Origin: Desulfobacter vibrioformis DSM 8776
Lineage (GTDB): Bacteria; Desulfobacterota; Desulfobacteria; Desulfobacterales; Desulfobacteraceae
Length of the DNA stretch: 64,000 nt
Reading direction: 5' to 3'
Assembly: GCF_000745975.1 (NCBI RefSeq)
Contig: NZ_JQKJ01000011.1
Span: forward strand, 99,491-163,490
Below the pieces are notes generated by a model. That model searched no databases. It was not told the DNA's origin and was given only the letters and a program-made list of their open reading frames with translations. The translations under genes were made by a program, and so were the position numbers. Below, one piece after another: positions 1 through 8,532 of this stretch. How positions within the stretch are numbered: the first letter of the stretch is position 1; every line of letters starts with the position of its first letter.

Positions 1-1
1 C

Positions 2-229
2 AAAAAATTTGATTCCTCCAGGGACCGGGGCAAACCCATTGAATTCGTCCTTGGCAAGGGGCAAGTGATCAAAGGCTGGGATATCGGGATTGAAGGCATG
101 AAAAAAGGCGAAGCCCGGCAACTTCTGATTCCTTATTCCCTGGCATATGGGGAGAAGGGGTATCCTGGTGTGATCCCCCCTAAGTCCACCCTGATATTTG
201 ACGTAGAACTGGTAGGCGTCCAACAGTAA
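2..229 (+). CDS. FKBP-type peptidyl-prolyl cis-trans isomerase, C-terminal part
   Basis: The reading frame is open from the left edge and encodes about 75 residues matching the C-terminal half of the FKBP fold. Visible family landmarks are the strand-helix segment with [16 protein letters not shown], the [11 protein letters not shown] stretch that borders the active site, and the closing strand [10 protein letters not shown]. FKBPs catalyse cis-trans isomerisation of prolyl bonds during protein folding. The N-terminus lies outside the window, so a signal peptide or dimerisation domain (FkpA/Mip type) cannot be judged. It ends 18 bases before the convergent mtgA stop codon. Family assignment is firm; subfamily is unknown. 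Confidence 0.9.
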   Translation, partial: KKFDSSRDRGKPIEFVLGKGQVIKGWDIGIEGMKKGEARQLLIPYSLAYGEKGYPGVIPPKSTLIFDVELVGVQQ

Positions 230-246
230 ATAATCGGGGCACCCAG

Positions 247-954
247 TTATTCTTTCAGCACCGGCATGTTTTTCATTTGTTTTAAGATGCGGCGTTGGCG
301 CTGCCGGACATGGGGGCCGGGGGTGACCGCAGACCATTTATGGGGGCTTGGCAAAATGGCGGCCAGGAGAGCGGCCTGTTCAGCCGTTAACTCTTTGGTA
401 TCGCAGGAAAAATAGGCCCTGGCCGCAGCCTGGGCCCCCACATTGGCCCTTCCCCAGTCCACGGTGTTAAGATACATCTCCAGAATTCTTTTTTTATTCC
501 AGAGCAGTTCAATCATGACCGTGTACCAGGCTTCGGCAAGTTTTCTGACCAATGTTCGGCTCGAGGGAAGAAACAGGGAGCGGGCCGTCTGCATGGTGAT
601 GGTGGAAGCCCCCCGAAATCCTTTGCAGGTTATGATGTCCCCAAGGGCATTTTTTATTTCCCTGAAATCAAATCCATGGTGGCACATGAAACGCTGGTCT
701 TCGGAGGCCAGCACTGCCTGCCGGAGATACGGCGAGATCTGCCCAAGGTCTTTCCATTCATAGGACCTGGGTTTGAACGGCATCTTTTTGCGGGCAGCAA
801 TGGCCTTTTCATATACCATATTGACCGTGAAAGGCGGATTGAAAAACCTGAAAGCGAGGACCTGGAGAAAGGTGGCTGCCACCACGGCAACCACCAGTCC
901 GGCAATGGCTTTTCTTATCCGGACCATTAAATTTTTTTTCAGATTTTTATTCAT
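247..954 (-). CDS. mtgA: Monofunctional biosynthetic peptidoglycan transglycosylase (MtgA)
   Basis: Glycosyltransferase family 51 enzyme of about 235 residues that polymerises lipid II into glycan strands at the inner membrane. Motifs seen: the donor-site SEDQRF (the conserved catalytic Glu), GASTITMQTARSLFL, the KKRILEMYLN segment and the late ALLAAILPSPHKWS motif. One membrane helix follows the basic N-terminus (MNKNLKKNLMVRIRK). The length fits MtgA; there is no penicillin-binding transpeptidase domain. An upstream in-frame Met would add 39 hydrophobic, atypical residues, so the start at 954 was chosen, although neither start has a strong ribosome site. Confidence 0.92.
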   Translation of the reverse strand: MNKNLKKNLMVRIRKAIAGLVVAVVAATFLQVLAFRFFNPPFTVNMVYEKAIAARKKMPFKPRSYEWKDLGQISPYLRQAVLASEDQRFMCHHGFDFREIKNALGDIITCKGFRGASTITMQTARSLFLPSSRTLVRKLAEAWYTVMIELLWNKKRILEMYLNTVDWGRANVGAQAAARAYFSCDTKELTAEQAALLAAILPSPHKWSAVTPGPHVRQRQRRILKQMKNMPVLKE

Positions 955-1257
955 TATATAAACTATGGTTCGCATAAAATATAACATCAAGTTGTTACAA
1001 AAAAAAACTTGATAGTCGAGTAAAAAAGGCGTAAGTCTGACAAACAGGCCATGAAAATCATAGAGAATCAAATTTTCCGAATCAAGAGCATTCCACGTAC
1101 GATGAGATAAATCGGCTGTGCGAGCTTATATCTGGCATCAAAAAAAACGAACAAAGGCCGTTAGAATAATTTGATTAGCCCCGACGAGGCGTGCCTGACG
1201 TAAACGCCTCTTTCAGATGGGACCTGGGGCCCCCCGCTCTTCGGGTGGAATTCTCAC
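955..1257. other. Divergent intergenic region between mtgA and the histidine kinase
   Basis: About 300 bases without a convincing gene. It holds the divergent upstream regions of mtgA (leftward) and the kinase (rightward). The one clear structure is an imperfect hairpin at 1186-1210 with a 7-bp stem (GAGGCGT / ACGCCTC) and a loop of about 11 bases, followed by only three T residues, so it is at best a weak terminator or an mRNA leader structure. A GC-rich run follows at 1219-1248, just before the kinase start. No sigma-70 promoter stood out. Confidence 0.4.
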
Positions 1258-3534
1258 TTGCCCGATTGGATCGAGATGGCAAAACGAGCAGATAAATTAA
1301 AAAATAGATGTCAAGAGGTGGCAATTGTTTTTATCCTCATTTCCCTGGTCTTTATAGGGGGATTGGGTACTTCCCTGTACGGATTTTATCGTTATGAATC
1401 TCATATACAGTTCGGGATAATGTCACAGGATCTTAAGACGACTGTTAATCTTCATCGGAAGATTGCCGACAGCACCTTGAAAGATGTAGCTACAGATCTG
1501 ATTTTGCTTTATAGAGATAGCCGGATACCTGATTTTCTTCTTAATCCTTTAGGCCCCCAGCGTTCGGCTTTGATCCGGTATTTTTTAGATATGGCAGATG
1601 TCAAAGGCCGCTATGATCAGATTCGCATCCTATCGACTGAGGGGCAGGAGTTGATCAGGGTGGACTACAATAACGGTCGGCCCCAGGAAGTCACACGATC
1701 CCAGTTACAGCAAAAATCCAACCGGTATTATATAACCGATTCATTGTGTCTGGCACCCGGCCAGATTTATGTATCTCCCTTGGATTTGAATATTGAACAC
1801 GAAGAGATTGAGTTCCCTTTTAAACCCGTGTTGCGCATAGGAACGCCGTTGCTTGACGCCCATAAAACAAAAAAAGGGGTTTTAATACTTAACTATCTGG
1901 CCAATGAGCTCTTTACTCATTTAAAACAAGCATCCCAAGGCAATTTAGGAAGTTTATATATGCTTAACAAGCAAGGTGATAGCCTAATGGGGCCCGATCC
2001 AGGTGGATTGTGGGGATTTATGCTTCCTCAAAATAAAACCAATAGCTTTAATCAACGTTATGCCGAAGCGTGGCAGCAAATTCGGAATAATGAAAAGGGC
2101 TTCTTTCAAACCGCCCAAGGCTTATTTGCTTTTGATACGTTTTATTTCCAGTTACCTACTCAGGTAAGCCATAAAAACGTCCCCTCGTGGAAGTTGGTGG
2201 ACGTTATTTCCATACCGGTGTTTCAAAAATCAATGGATCGGCTAAAAAAAAACATCCTGTTCCTGTTTTTGATACTGTCTTTTATTCTGCTTTGTGTTAG
2301 TTGGATGGTGGCAGACATTGTAGTCGCGCGGCGAATGGCCCAGCGGTCGTTACTTATATCCAAGGCCAACGCCGAGTCTGCCAATAAGGCTAAAAGCCAA
2401 TTTGTAGCCAGCATAAGCCACGAGATCCGAACACCCATGAATGCGATTATCGGGATGGCTGACCTTTTAGGTGAAACGGTTCTGGATGCTAAACAAACCA
2501 AGTATGTGAAGGTCTTTAAATCGGCCGGAGAAACGCTTTTAAGGCTTATCAACGATATTCTGGATATGTCCAAGGTTGAAGCCGGTTATCTGGAGATTGA
2601 ACATATCGACTTTGATCTTGACGTGATCCTTACGCATATTCAGGATGTTTTTGCCCACAGGATTAAAGAAAAATCCCTGGGATTTGAGATTCATAAAAAT
2701 TTTGAAATTCCAAAAAGACTTATGGGCGATCCTTCCCGCATTGAGCAGATTTTGTTCAACTTGGTCGGTAATGCGGTCAAATTCACGAACACGGGTAGCA
2801 TCCGCTTAGATGTAACTGTACTAACGCCGGGCAGCGAAGATACAGAGAAATCAAGCCTTCTTTTTTCAGTGGCTGACACGGGGATCGGAATCCCTCCTGA
2901 TAAACTGGAGATGATTTTTGACCGATTTGTTCAGACAGATGCAACGGTCACACGTAAATACGGGGGGACCGGCCTTGGATTGACCATCTCAAAAATGCTT
3001 GTCACCTTAATGGGTGGCCGCATATGGGTTGAAAGCACACTTGGTGAAAAGACGACCTTTTACTTTACAATACCTTTGGTCACAGCAGACCAGCCCCCCA
3101 AAAAAGCCGATGAAGCGGCAAATGATGTGCTGGATATTAAGGATATGCCGGCCGTCAGGATTTTGCTGGTCGAAGATTCACCGGAGAACCGCATGCTGAT
3201 CCAGGCGTTTCTTAAACAGATGCCTTACGATATAGACATTGCCGAAAACGGCTGGATTGCCGTAGAAAAATATATATCCCAAAATTATGACCTCTTGTTG
3301 ATGGATATGGAAATGCCTGTGATGGATGGGTATACTGCCACTGCAAACATAAGGGCCTGGGAAAAGGAACATGGGAAAAAAAGGACCCCGATTATAGCTT
3401 TGACAGCCCATGCCATGGCAGAGCATAAAAAGAAAAGCCTTGACGCGGGGTGCAGCGCCTATTTGAGCAAACCCGTCAAAAAACAAATACTCTTGGAAAC
3501 TATTCAAAATCAAATACAAGACCGGCTGAAGTAG
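1258..3534 (+). CDS. Membrane-bound hybrid sensor histidine kinase with receiver domain
   Basis: The order of domains is: membrane helix (about residues 22-45), a large periplasmic sensor region of about 285 residues resembling double-Cache sensors, a second helix (about 331-355), HisKA, HATPase, then a receiver domain. The H-box SHEIRTPMN carries the phospho-accepting His388; NLVGNAVKF is the N-box, DTGIGIP and GGTGLGL are the ATP-binding G boxes. The receiver has VEDSPEN and phospho-acceptor Asp683 in LLLMDMEMP. A hybrid kinase normally passes phosphate through its receiver to an HPt protein; one is encoded immediately downstream. The start is a TTG behind GGTGG; an ATG at 1276 is an alternative. 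The input signal is unknown. Confidence 0.93.
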   Translation: MPDWIEMAKRADKLKNRCQEVAIVFILISLVFIGGLGTSLYGFYRYESHIQFGIMSQDLKTTVNLHRKIADSTLKDVATDLILLYRDSRIPDFLLNPLGPQRSALIRYFLDMADVKGRYDQIRILSTEGQELIRVDYNNGRPQEVTRSQLQQKSNRYYITDSLCLAPGQIYVSPLDLNIEHEEIEFPFKPVLRIGTPLLDAHKTKKGVLILNYLANELFTHLKQASQGNLGSLYMLNKQGDSLMGPDPGGLWGFMLPQNKTNSFNQRYAEAWQQIRNNEKGFFQTAQGLFAFDTFYFQLPTQVSHKNVPSWKLVDVISIPVFQKSMDRLKKNILFLFLILSFILLCVSWMVADIVVARRMAQRSLLISKANAESANKAKSQFVASISHEIRTPMNAIIGMADLLGETVLDAKQTKYVKVFKSAGETLLRLINDILDMSKVEAGYLEIEHIDFDLDVILTHIQDVFAHRIKEKSLGFEIHKNFEIPKRLMGDPSRIEQILFNLVGNAVKFTNTGSIRLDVTVLTPGSEDTEKSSLLFSVADTGIGIPPDKLEMIFDRFVQTDATVTRKYGGTGLGLTISKMLVTLMGGRIWVESTLGEKTTFYFTIPLVTADQPPKKADEAANDVLDIKDMPAVRILLVEDSPENRMLIQAFLKQMPYDIDIAENGWIAVEKYISQNYDLLLMDMEMPVMDGYTATANIRAWEKEHGKKRTPIIALTAHAMAEHKKKSLDAGCSAYLSKPVKKQILLETIQNQIQDRLK

Positions 3535-3600
3535 TTTCTAAAAAAACTGAAAAAACCGGCGCGTTGCCGGATTCTTCATTTGAAAAACAAGGAAGGTAAA

Positions 3601-3906
3601 TTGGAATCAAAAAAAAATATTGTATACGCAGATCCCGATATCAGCGACCTGATCCCCGGCTTTCTCGAGAACAGGCAAAAAGAGATCCAGACCATCAGTG
3701 AGGCACTTATTAGAAAAGAGTATGAGACCATTCGTATCATTGGCCACAGCATGAAAGGATATGGGGCCGGATATGGGTTTGATGAGATTTCAGACATCGG
3801 AGCAGCCATGGAAAAAGCGGCTGAGAAAGCGGATACACAGGGCATTCAACAAGAATTCATCAGACTTGAAACGTATTTAAAAAATGTTCAAGTTGTCTAC
3901 AAATAG
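3601..3906 (+). CDS. Stand-alone histidine phosphotransfer (HPt) protein
   Basis: A small, all-helical protein of about 101 residues with the HPt signature GHSMKGYGAGYGF, placing the phospho-accepting His at residue 49. It would relay phosphate between the receiver of the upstream hybrid kinase and the receiver of the downstream response regulator-phosphatase. A TTG start at 3601 is preferred because AAGGAAGG lies just upstream; another TTG at 3580 would add seven residues. A short CCGGC/GCCGG hairpin (3556-3570) separates it from the kinase gene. The role is inferred from the motif and position; no other domain is present. Confidence 0.85.
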   Translation: MESKKNIVYADPDISDLIPGFLENRQKEIQTISEALIRKEYETIRIIGHSMKGYGAGYGFDEISDIGAAMEKAAEKADTQGIQQEFIRLETYLKNVQVVYK

Positions 3907-4094
3907 CCGGACACTGCCGGGCGTCTTTGGTCCGAAATTGGTAAAAACATGCATTGGATTTGGCGTTGTCTTGAAGGAAAAGCTGCTTTGTGATACATAA
4001 AAAAGTCAAATAAATCGGTTCTGTTCTCACTCATTATCGCAGTAGCAAATAACCCAAAAGGCGCAGCAACAGGGTCAAAAAAGATTGGATCAGC

Positions 4095-5303
4095 ATGAAT
4101 GGAAACAAGATGTCGGAAACGATACTCGTTGTGGATGATATGGTGGATAACCGCAATCTGTTGCGGGTTATCCTGAAAAAGCAAGGGTACGAGATTGTGG
4201 AATCGGCAGACGGGGAAGCAGCCATCGCCACCTGCATGCAAACACTGCCGGACCTGGTTCTTCTGGATATCGTGATGCCCAAGAAAAACGGATATGAGGT
4301 CTGTGACGAACTTAAAGATAATGAGACAACCCGGGATATTCCGGTTATCTTTTTGTCTGCCAGGAACGAAGCGGCAGACAAGATCCGGGGACTGGAACTG
4401 GGGGCTGTGGACTATATCACCAAGCCGTTTGACAAAGGCGAAGTGATCGCCCGGGTCAAGACCCAGCTCCAGATTTACAAACTGACCCGGTCTCTTGTGG
4501 CGGCGAACCGGCAACTGACTGAGAACCAGAAAAAAATCGAAGAAGACCTTAAAGCGGCGGGCCATATCCAGAAAAGCCTGATTCCATCGGATGCCCCCAA
4601 AACCCGGAATTTTAATTTTGCCTGGTGTTTTGTTCCCTGCGAGCATATCGGCGGCGATATTTTCAACTTCCACCATCTGGATGAAAACCATTTGTCGGTT
4701 TATATCCTTGATGTCAGCGGCCACGGGGTACCGTCGGCCATGGTTACCGTATCAGTCCACCAGCGGCTGCAGCCGGGAATCGGCGGGCTCACCAAACAGA
4801 TCACCGACACCCCGCCCTATTACACCATCGTACCGCCATCAAAAGTGCTTGATCAACTGGACCATGAATATCCCATGGAGCGTTTTGATAAGCATTTCAC
4901 CATGGCCTACCTGATTCTAAATACGCAGACCGGGGCCATCCGGTATACCAGTGCCGCCCATCCGATGCCCGTGCTGGTGCGTGCCTCGGGGGAAATCGAA
5001 CTGCTCGACATGGGAGGATCCATTGTCGGCCTTGGGGGGATTATTCCCTTTGAAGAAGGCGAAATCACGATGCACAAAGGCGACCGGCTTTACCTGTATA
5101 CCGACGGGATTGTAGAATTTTTTAACGAGGCCGGCGAAGCATATGGAGAAGATCGTTTTTACAGCAATCTGATGAAATACAATGGGGAGGCGCTTGAGCA
5201 AACTTGCCGGCAGATGGTGGAATCGTTGAATCATTTCGGAGGCGAACGTAAGGCACAAGACGACATTACCCTGGTGGCCATTGAATGTTGTCAAACAGTA
5301 TAG
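4095..5303 (+). CDS. Response regulator with PP2C-type (SpoIIE/RsbU-like) phosphatase output
   Basis: An N-terminal receiver (about residues 5-125) has the acidic pair in VVDDMVDN, the phospho-acceptor Asp58 in LLDIVMP and the KPF switch lysine. A coiled-coil linker (about 130-160) leads to a PP2C phosphatase domain with the metal-binding GGDIFN, DVSGHG, YTDGIVE and DDITLV motifs. In RsbU-type systems such phosphatases remove phosphate from a serine-phosphorylated STAS protein and so release it to bind its kinase partner. The two genes that follow encode exactly those partners. A second ATG at 4110 is a possible alternative start. Function of the module is inference from known RsbUVW logic. 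Confidence 0.93.
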   Translation: MNGNKMSETILVVDDMVDNRNLLRVILKKQGYEIVESADGEAAIATCMQTLPDLVLLDIVMPKKNGYEVCDELKDNETTRDIPVIFLSARNEAADKIRGLELGAVDYITKPFDKGEVIARVKTQLQIYKLTRSLVAANRQLTENQKKIEEDLKAAGHIQKSLIPSDAPKTRNFNFAWCFVPCEHIGGDIFNFHHLDENHLSVYILDVSGHGVPSAMVTVSVHQRLQPGIGGLTKQITDTPPYYTIVPPSKVLDQLDHEYPMERFDKHFTMAYLILNTQTGAIRYTSAAHPMPVLVRASGEIELLDMGGSIVGLGGIIPFEEGEITMHKGDRLYLYTDGIVEFFNEAGEAYGEDRFYSNLMKYNGEALEQTCRQMVESLNHFGGERKAQDDITLVAIECCQTV

Positions 5304-5345
5304 GGGAGGGGGGCGGCTGATTTTTCGCCTGAACGGATTTAACCC

Positions 5346-5789
5346 ATGGAATATCAAACCATTGCAATTACCATTGAAAGCCGGATCGAAAATATTTCCC
5401 TGGCGGGTATGGTGATCAAAACGTTGTGCTCGGCTGCCAAGCTTTCCGAAATGGACGCCTATATGGTGGAAGTCTCGGCGGTAGAGGCCGTCACTAACAG
5501 TATCCAGCATGCATACGCAAATGAGCCGGGGCATGATGTACAGATTGTTTTTTCTTTGGATGCTGGCGGAATTACCATCAAAATCTGCGACAGGGGGATC
5601 CCCCTTGATCCTCAGATACTGGAACAAAAAAAGATGTCGTCCCTGGAAGTGAATCCCGACGACATCGAGGGCATCCCCGAAGGAGGCCGGGGGCTTGCCA
5701 TCATCAACGAAGTCATGGATCGTGTGGCATACACATCTGATCAGGGAAAAAACTGCATGATCATGGAAAAAAGGATTGAAAGCCCATAG
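5346..5789 (+). CDS. RsbW-like serine kinase / anti-sigma-type ATP-binding protein
   Basis: This 147-residue protein is a single GHKL ATPase domain of the HATPase_c_2 type. Visible are the N-box VEAVTNSIQHAY, the G1-like CDRGIPLDP and the G2-like GGRGLAIINEV. Members phosphorylate a STAS anti-anti-sigma partner on serine and sequester a target when the partner is phosphorylated. It lies between the PP2C phosphatase gene and the STAS gene, completing a partner-switching set. No sigma factor is encoded nearby, so its output target may be something other than a sigma factor; the STAS domains fused to the downstream glycosyltransferase are candidates. Confidence 0.88.
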   Translation: MEYQTIAITIESRIENISLAGMVIKTLCSAAKLSEMDAYMVEVSAVEAVTNSIQHAYANEPGHDVQIVFSLDAGGITIKICDRGIPLDPQILEQKKMSSLEVNPDDIEGIPEGGRGLAIINEVMDRVAYTSDQGKNCMIMEKRIESP

Positions 5790-5825
5790 ACCAACAGCTT
5801 GTTCAGTGGAAAAGGAGAATTTACC

Positions 5826-6158
5826 ATGGAAATACGCAAAGAAACGATTCAGGACGTGGATGTGCTGGCATTGGAAGGCCGGCTGGATGCCTCGTTGGCA
5901 AAGCAATTAAAATCCCAAGTTCAGGATTTGATCGGTGCCGGCCGGATTAACATGGTCGTGGACCTGGAAGCGGTCGACTTTCTGGACAGTTCCGGGTTGG
6001 GCAGCCTGGTGGCCGCACTGCGATCCGTGAACAAACTTAACGGGGATATTAAACTTGCATCCCTCCAGGAACCGGTGCGCGTTATTATCGAACTGACCCG
6101 GCTGCACCGGGTTTTTGAAATCTTCGGCAATGCAGCGGAAGCCGTGGAAAGTTTCTGA
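5826..6158 (+). CDS. STAS-domain anti-anti-sigma factor (RsbV-like)
   Basis: A 110-residue single STAS domain. The conserved loop VDFLDSSGLGSL contains Ser55/Ser56, the site that RsbW-type kinases phosphorylate. The ATG at 5826 sits behind a strong AAAGGAG ribosome site; the frame is open further upstream from a TTG at 5799 but without support. The protein would switch between a phosphorylated, inactive state and a dephosphorylated form that binds the RsbW-like ATPase. It is 47 bases upstream of the first polysaccharide gene, arguing that the switch controls exopolysaccharide production. Confidence 0.93.
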   Translation: MEIRKETIQDVDVLALEGRLDASLAKQLKSQVQDLIGAGRINMVVDLEAVDFLDSSGLGSLVAALRSVNKLNGDIKLASLQEPVRVIIELTRLHRVFEIFGNAAEAVESF

Positions 6159-6205
6159 CGGGTGTTTGATGACGTCTCACCGGGTTGAATCAAGGAGACA
6201 AAAAG

Positions 6206-6955
6206 ATGGAACCCAATCAAGAGAATAGGGCGCCCCACACCGATTTCTCACAAGAACTCTATCGTAAATATGCCCGGGGCGGTATCCGAATGGCCGGTCT
6301 GCGCGCCCGGTCCTATTTTTTCTTCAAGAAGTACAGCTGGATCGTGGTGGTTGAATCGACCTATTTTATCAAGCGGCTTTTCGATATCCTGGTATCGGCC
6401 ATCCTGATGATTGCCCTGGCGCCCCTGTTTTTGGTTACAGCACTGGCCATCTTCGTCGAGAATCCCGGGCCGATTTTTTACAACCAGGTTCGGGTCGGCA
6501 AATGGGGCAGAACCTTCACCATGGCCAAATTCAGGTCCATGGTCGTCGGAGCGGATAAGATGAAAGACGAGCTGCTGGATCAGGACGAATCCGGCGGCGT
6601 TATTTTTAAAATGAAACACGATCCCAGGGTCACCCGGGTGGGCCGCATTATCCGCAAGCTATCCATTGATGAACTGCCGCAGCTATGGAACGTCTTCAAA
6701 GGGGATATGTCCCTGGTGGGTCCCCGGCCGCCGGTTCCCCGGGAAGTGGCCGAGTACGAATACTCGGACCGCAGAAGGCTTGATGCCATTCCCGGTATTA
6801 CCTGCATTTGGCAGGTGAGCGGGCGAAGCGATATCAATTTCGAAGGACAGGTGAAGCTGGATGTCCGGTACATTGAGAACCAATCCTTCTGGGGCGATAT
6901 AAAATTGCTGTTTAAAACGATTCCGGCGGTGCTGTTCGGAAAAGGAGCTTATTGA
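6206..6955 (+). CDS. Polyprenyl-phosphate sugar-1-phosphate transferase (priming glycosyltransferase)
   Basis: A bacterial sugar transferase of 249 residues. It has one membrane helix (about residues 55-82) and the cytoplasmic catalytic half with [29 protein letters not shown] and the signature SLVGPRPP. Enzymes of this family (PglC, WbaP C-terminal half) start repeat-unit assembly by moving sugar-1-phosphate to undecaprenyl phosphate at the inner membrane. The large N-terminal membrane region of WcaJ/WbaP is absent. The ATG at 6206 follows AAGGAGA; its stop overlaps the next start (TGATG). Substrate sugar cannot be read from the sequence. Confidence 0.93.
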   Translation: MEPNQENRAPHTDFSQELYRKYARGGIRMAGLRARSYFFFKKYSWIVVVESTYFIKRLFDILVSAILMIALAPLFLVTALAIFVENPGPIFYNQVRVGKWGRTFTMAKFRSMVVGADKMKDELLDQDESGGVIFKMKHDPRVTRVGRIIRKLSIDELPQLWNVFKGDMSLVGPRPPVPREVAEYEYSDRRRLDAIPGITCIWQVSGRSDINFEGQVKLDVRYIENQSFWGDIKLLFKTIPAVLFGKGAY

Positions 6956-8532
6956 TGAACCGCGAAACCATCATTATCCTTGGCATTCCGATAGACAACC
7001 TGGACATGGACGCCACAGTGGATCGTATTTTCTCCATGATCGAATCTTTTAAATCAGACAGCGTGGCCCGCCAGGTGGCAACGGTTAACGTCGATTTTGT
7101 GGTCAACACCCTGACCTGGCGCCTGGACCGGATCCGGCACCCGGAATTGATCGACATTTTGCGGCGTGCCGATCTGGTAACGGCCGACGGCATGCCCATT
7201 GTCTGGATCAGCAGGCTATTGGGAAATCCCCTGGGCGAACGAGTCACCGGGGCGGATTTGGTGCCACGCCTGGCCGAACACGCCGCCAGCCAGGGCAAAT
7301 CAATCTACTTTCTCGGAGGCAGAGAAGGGGTAGGCCAATCAGCGGCGGAGGCACTTACAAAGCGATATCCCCAATTGCAAATCGCCGGCATTGATTCGCC
7401 ATTTGTCCATGTGGAAAACGAATCCCTGGAATGGGCTGCCGAAGACGACCTGCCTGTCATTGCCCGCATTAATCAGGCAAAGCCGGACATCCTGTTGATT
7501 GCCTTCGGCAATCCCAAGCAGGAAGTCTGGTTCCACCGCAATCGCAATCGGTTGCAAGTACCGGTATCCATCGGTGTCGGCGGTACGTTCGAATTTATCG
7601 TGGGGACGGTGCGGCGGGCTCCGCCATGGATCCAAAAAACCGGTTTTGAATGGCTGTTCCGTATCACCCAGGATCCAAAACGGCTTTGGAAAAGGTATTT
7701 TGTCGGATTTTTTAAATTTGGGCTCATGGTGCTGCCTGCCATTATGTATCACCGCTACCGGCGTATGGTGGCGGGGTCCGGTGAAGCCGGCGATCCGGAT
7801 TCCCTTTCCGGTCATACCGAACCTGTTCAGGCCGAACCTGTTCAGGAAACCAGTTGTTGTTGCTTCAGGATCATCCGGATGCCCAGGCGTTTTGATGTCT
7901 CTTTTTTGCACGGCAATGGTGGAGGAACGCTGGAGGCACAATCCGCCAATGCACAACTGGTGCTTGATTTCAATGATACGACGTTCATTGATTCTTCTGG
8001 GCTGGGACTTCTTGTGCGACTGTGGCGCCAGACATCCCAAAACACCCGGACAATTTTTTTTCTCAACATCGGCCCTGTCCTTGAAAGATTTTTCAAATTG
8101 AACCGAATGTGGGACCTTTTTAAAGATCATATTTTTTCTGATTTTGAAGAGATCACCGCATCCATGAAAGATGCCGGCACACGTTTACCCTTTTCCTATG
8201 CCGTTCAGATCGAACCCGGCTTTAACATATTAAAATTATACGGCCGATTGGATGCGGCCCAGATGTCCGCCCTGGATCTGGAGGCAATGCTGAACGACAT
8301 AAGCCAAAGCCATGCTATCCTTGATCTGGAAGAACTGGACTTTGTGGACAGTTCCGGGCTGGCTTTGTTCATCAAGCTTCAAAAGCCCCTGGCCCAGGCG
8401 GAAAAGCAATTGATCCTTTGCAACCCCAAGGACCCTGTCAAACAGATGCTTCGCATCACCCGGCTGACAAAGCTGTTTGCGCTCACACCCGATCTGCCGT
8501 CTGCTGAAAAACGATTGGAGCAGTCCCTATGA
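6955..8532 (+). CDS. WecG/TagA/CpsF glycosyltransferase fused to two STAS domains
   Basis: Residues 1 to about 250 are a WecG/TagA family glycosyltransferase: ATVNVDFVV near the start, RADLVTADGMPIVW, FLGGREGVG, FGNPKQEVW and the typical end RAPPWIQKTGFEWLFR. Such enzymes usually add the second sugar to the lipid-linked primer. The remaining 250 or so residues are unusual: two STAS-like domains follow, with loops FIDSSGLG (Asp346-Ser347-Ser348) and FVDSSGLA (Asp465-Ser466-Ser467). Both keep the serine that RsbW-type kinases modify, and an RsbW-like gene lies 1.2 kb upstream. Typical WecG proteins end near residue 250, so this is a clear fusion. Direct control of the enzyme by the partner switch is inference. 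Confidence 0.92.
   Translation: MNRETIIILGIPIDNLDMDATVDRIFSMIESFKSDSVARQVATVNVDFVVNTLTWRLDRIRHPELIDILRRADLVTADGMPIVWISRLLGNPLGERVTGADLVPRLAEHAASQGKSIYFLGGREGVGQSAAEALTKRYPQLQIAGIDSPFVHVENESLEWAAEDDLPVIARINQAKPDILLIAFGNPKQEVWFHRNRNRLQVPVSIGVGGTFEFIVGTVRRAPPWIQKTGFEWLFRITQDPKRLWKRYFVGFFKFGLMVLPAIMYHRYRRMVAGSGEAGDPDSLSGHTEPVQAEPVQETSCCCFRIIRMPRRFDVSFLHGNGGGTLEAQSANAQLVLDFNDTTFIDSSGLGLLVRLWRQTSQNTRTIFFLNIGPVLERFFKLNRMWDLFKDHIFSDFEEITASMKDAGTRLPFSYAVQIEPGFNILKLYGRLDAAQMSALDLEAMLNDISQSHAILDLEELDFVDSSGLALFIKLQKPLAQAEKQLILCNPKDPVKQMLRITRLTKLFALTPDLPSAEKRLEQSL

Noticed and set aside
3556..3570. Terminator after the hybrid kinase
   Set aside because: The stem is only five base pairs and no T-run follows; the HPt gene begins 30 bases later.
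3897..4724. Leftward 275-codon open frame overlapping the receiver-PP2C gene
   Set aside because: It lies antisense to a gene with complete receiver and phosphatase motifs, and its translation is rich in His, Phe and Pro without any domain.
4917..5906. Leftward 329-codon open frame across the partner-switch genes
   Set aside because: Antisense shadow of three well-defined genes; translation has no recognisable pattern.
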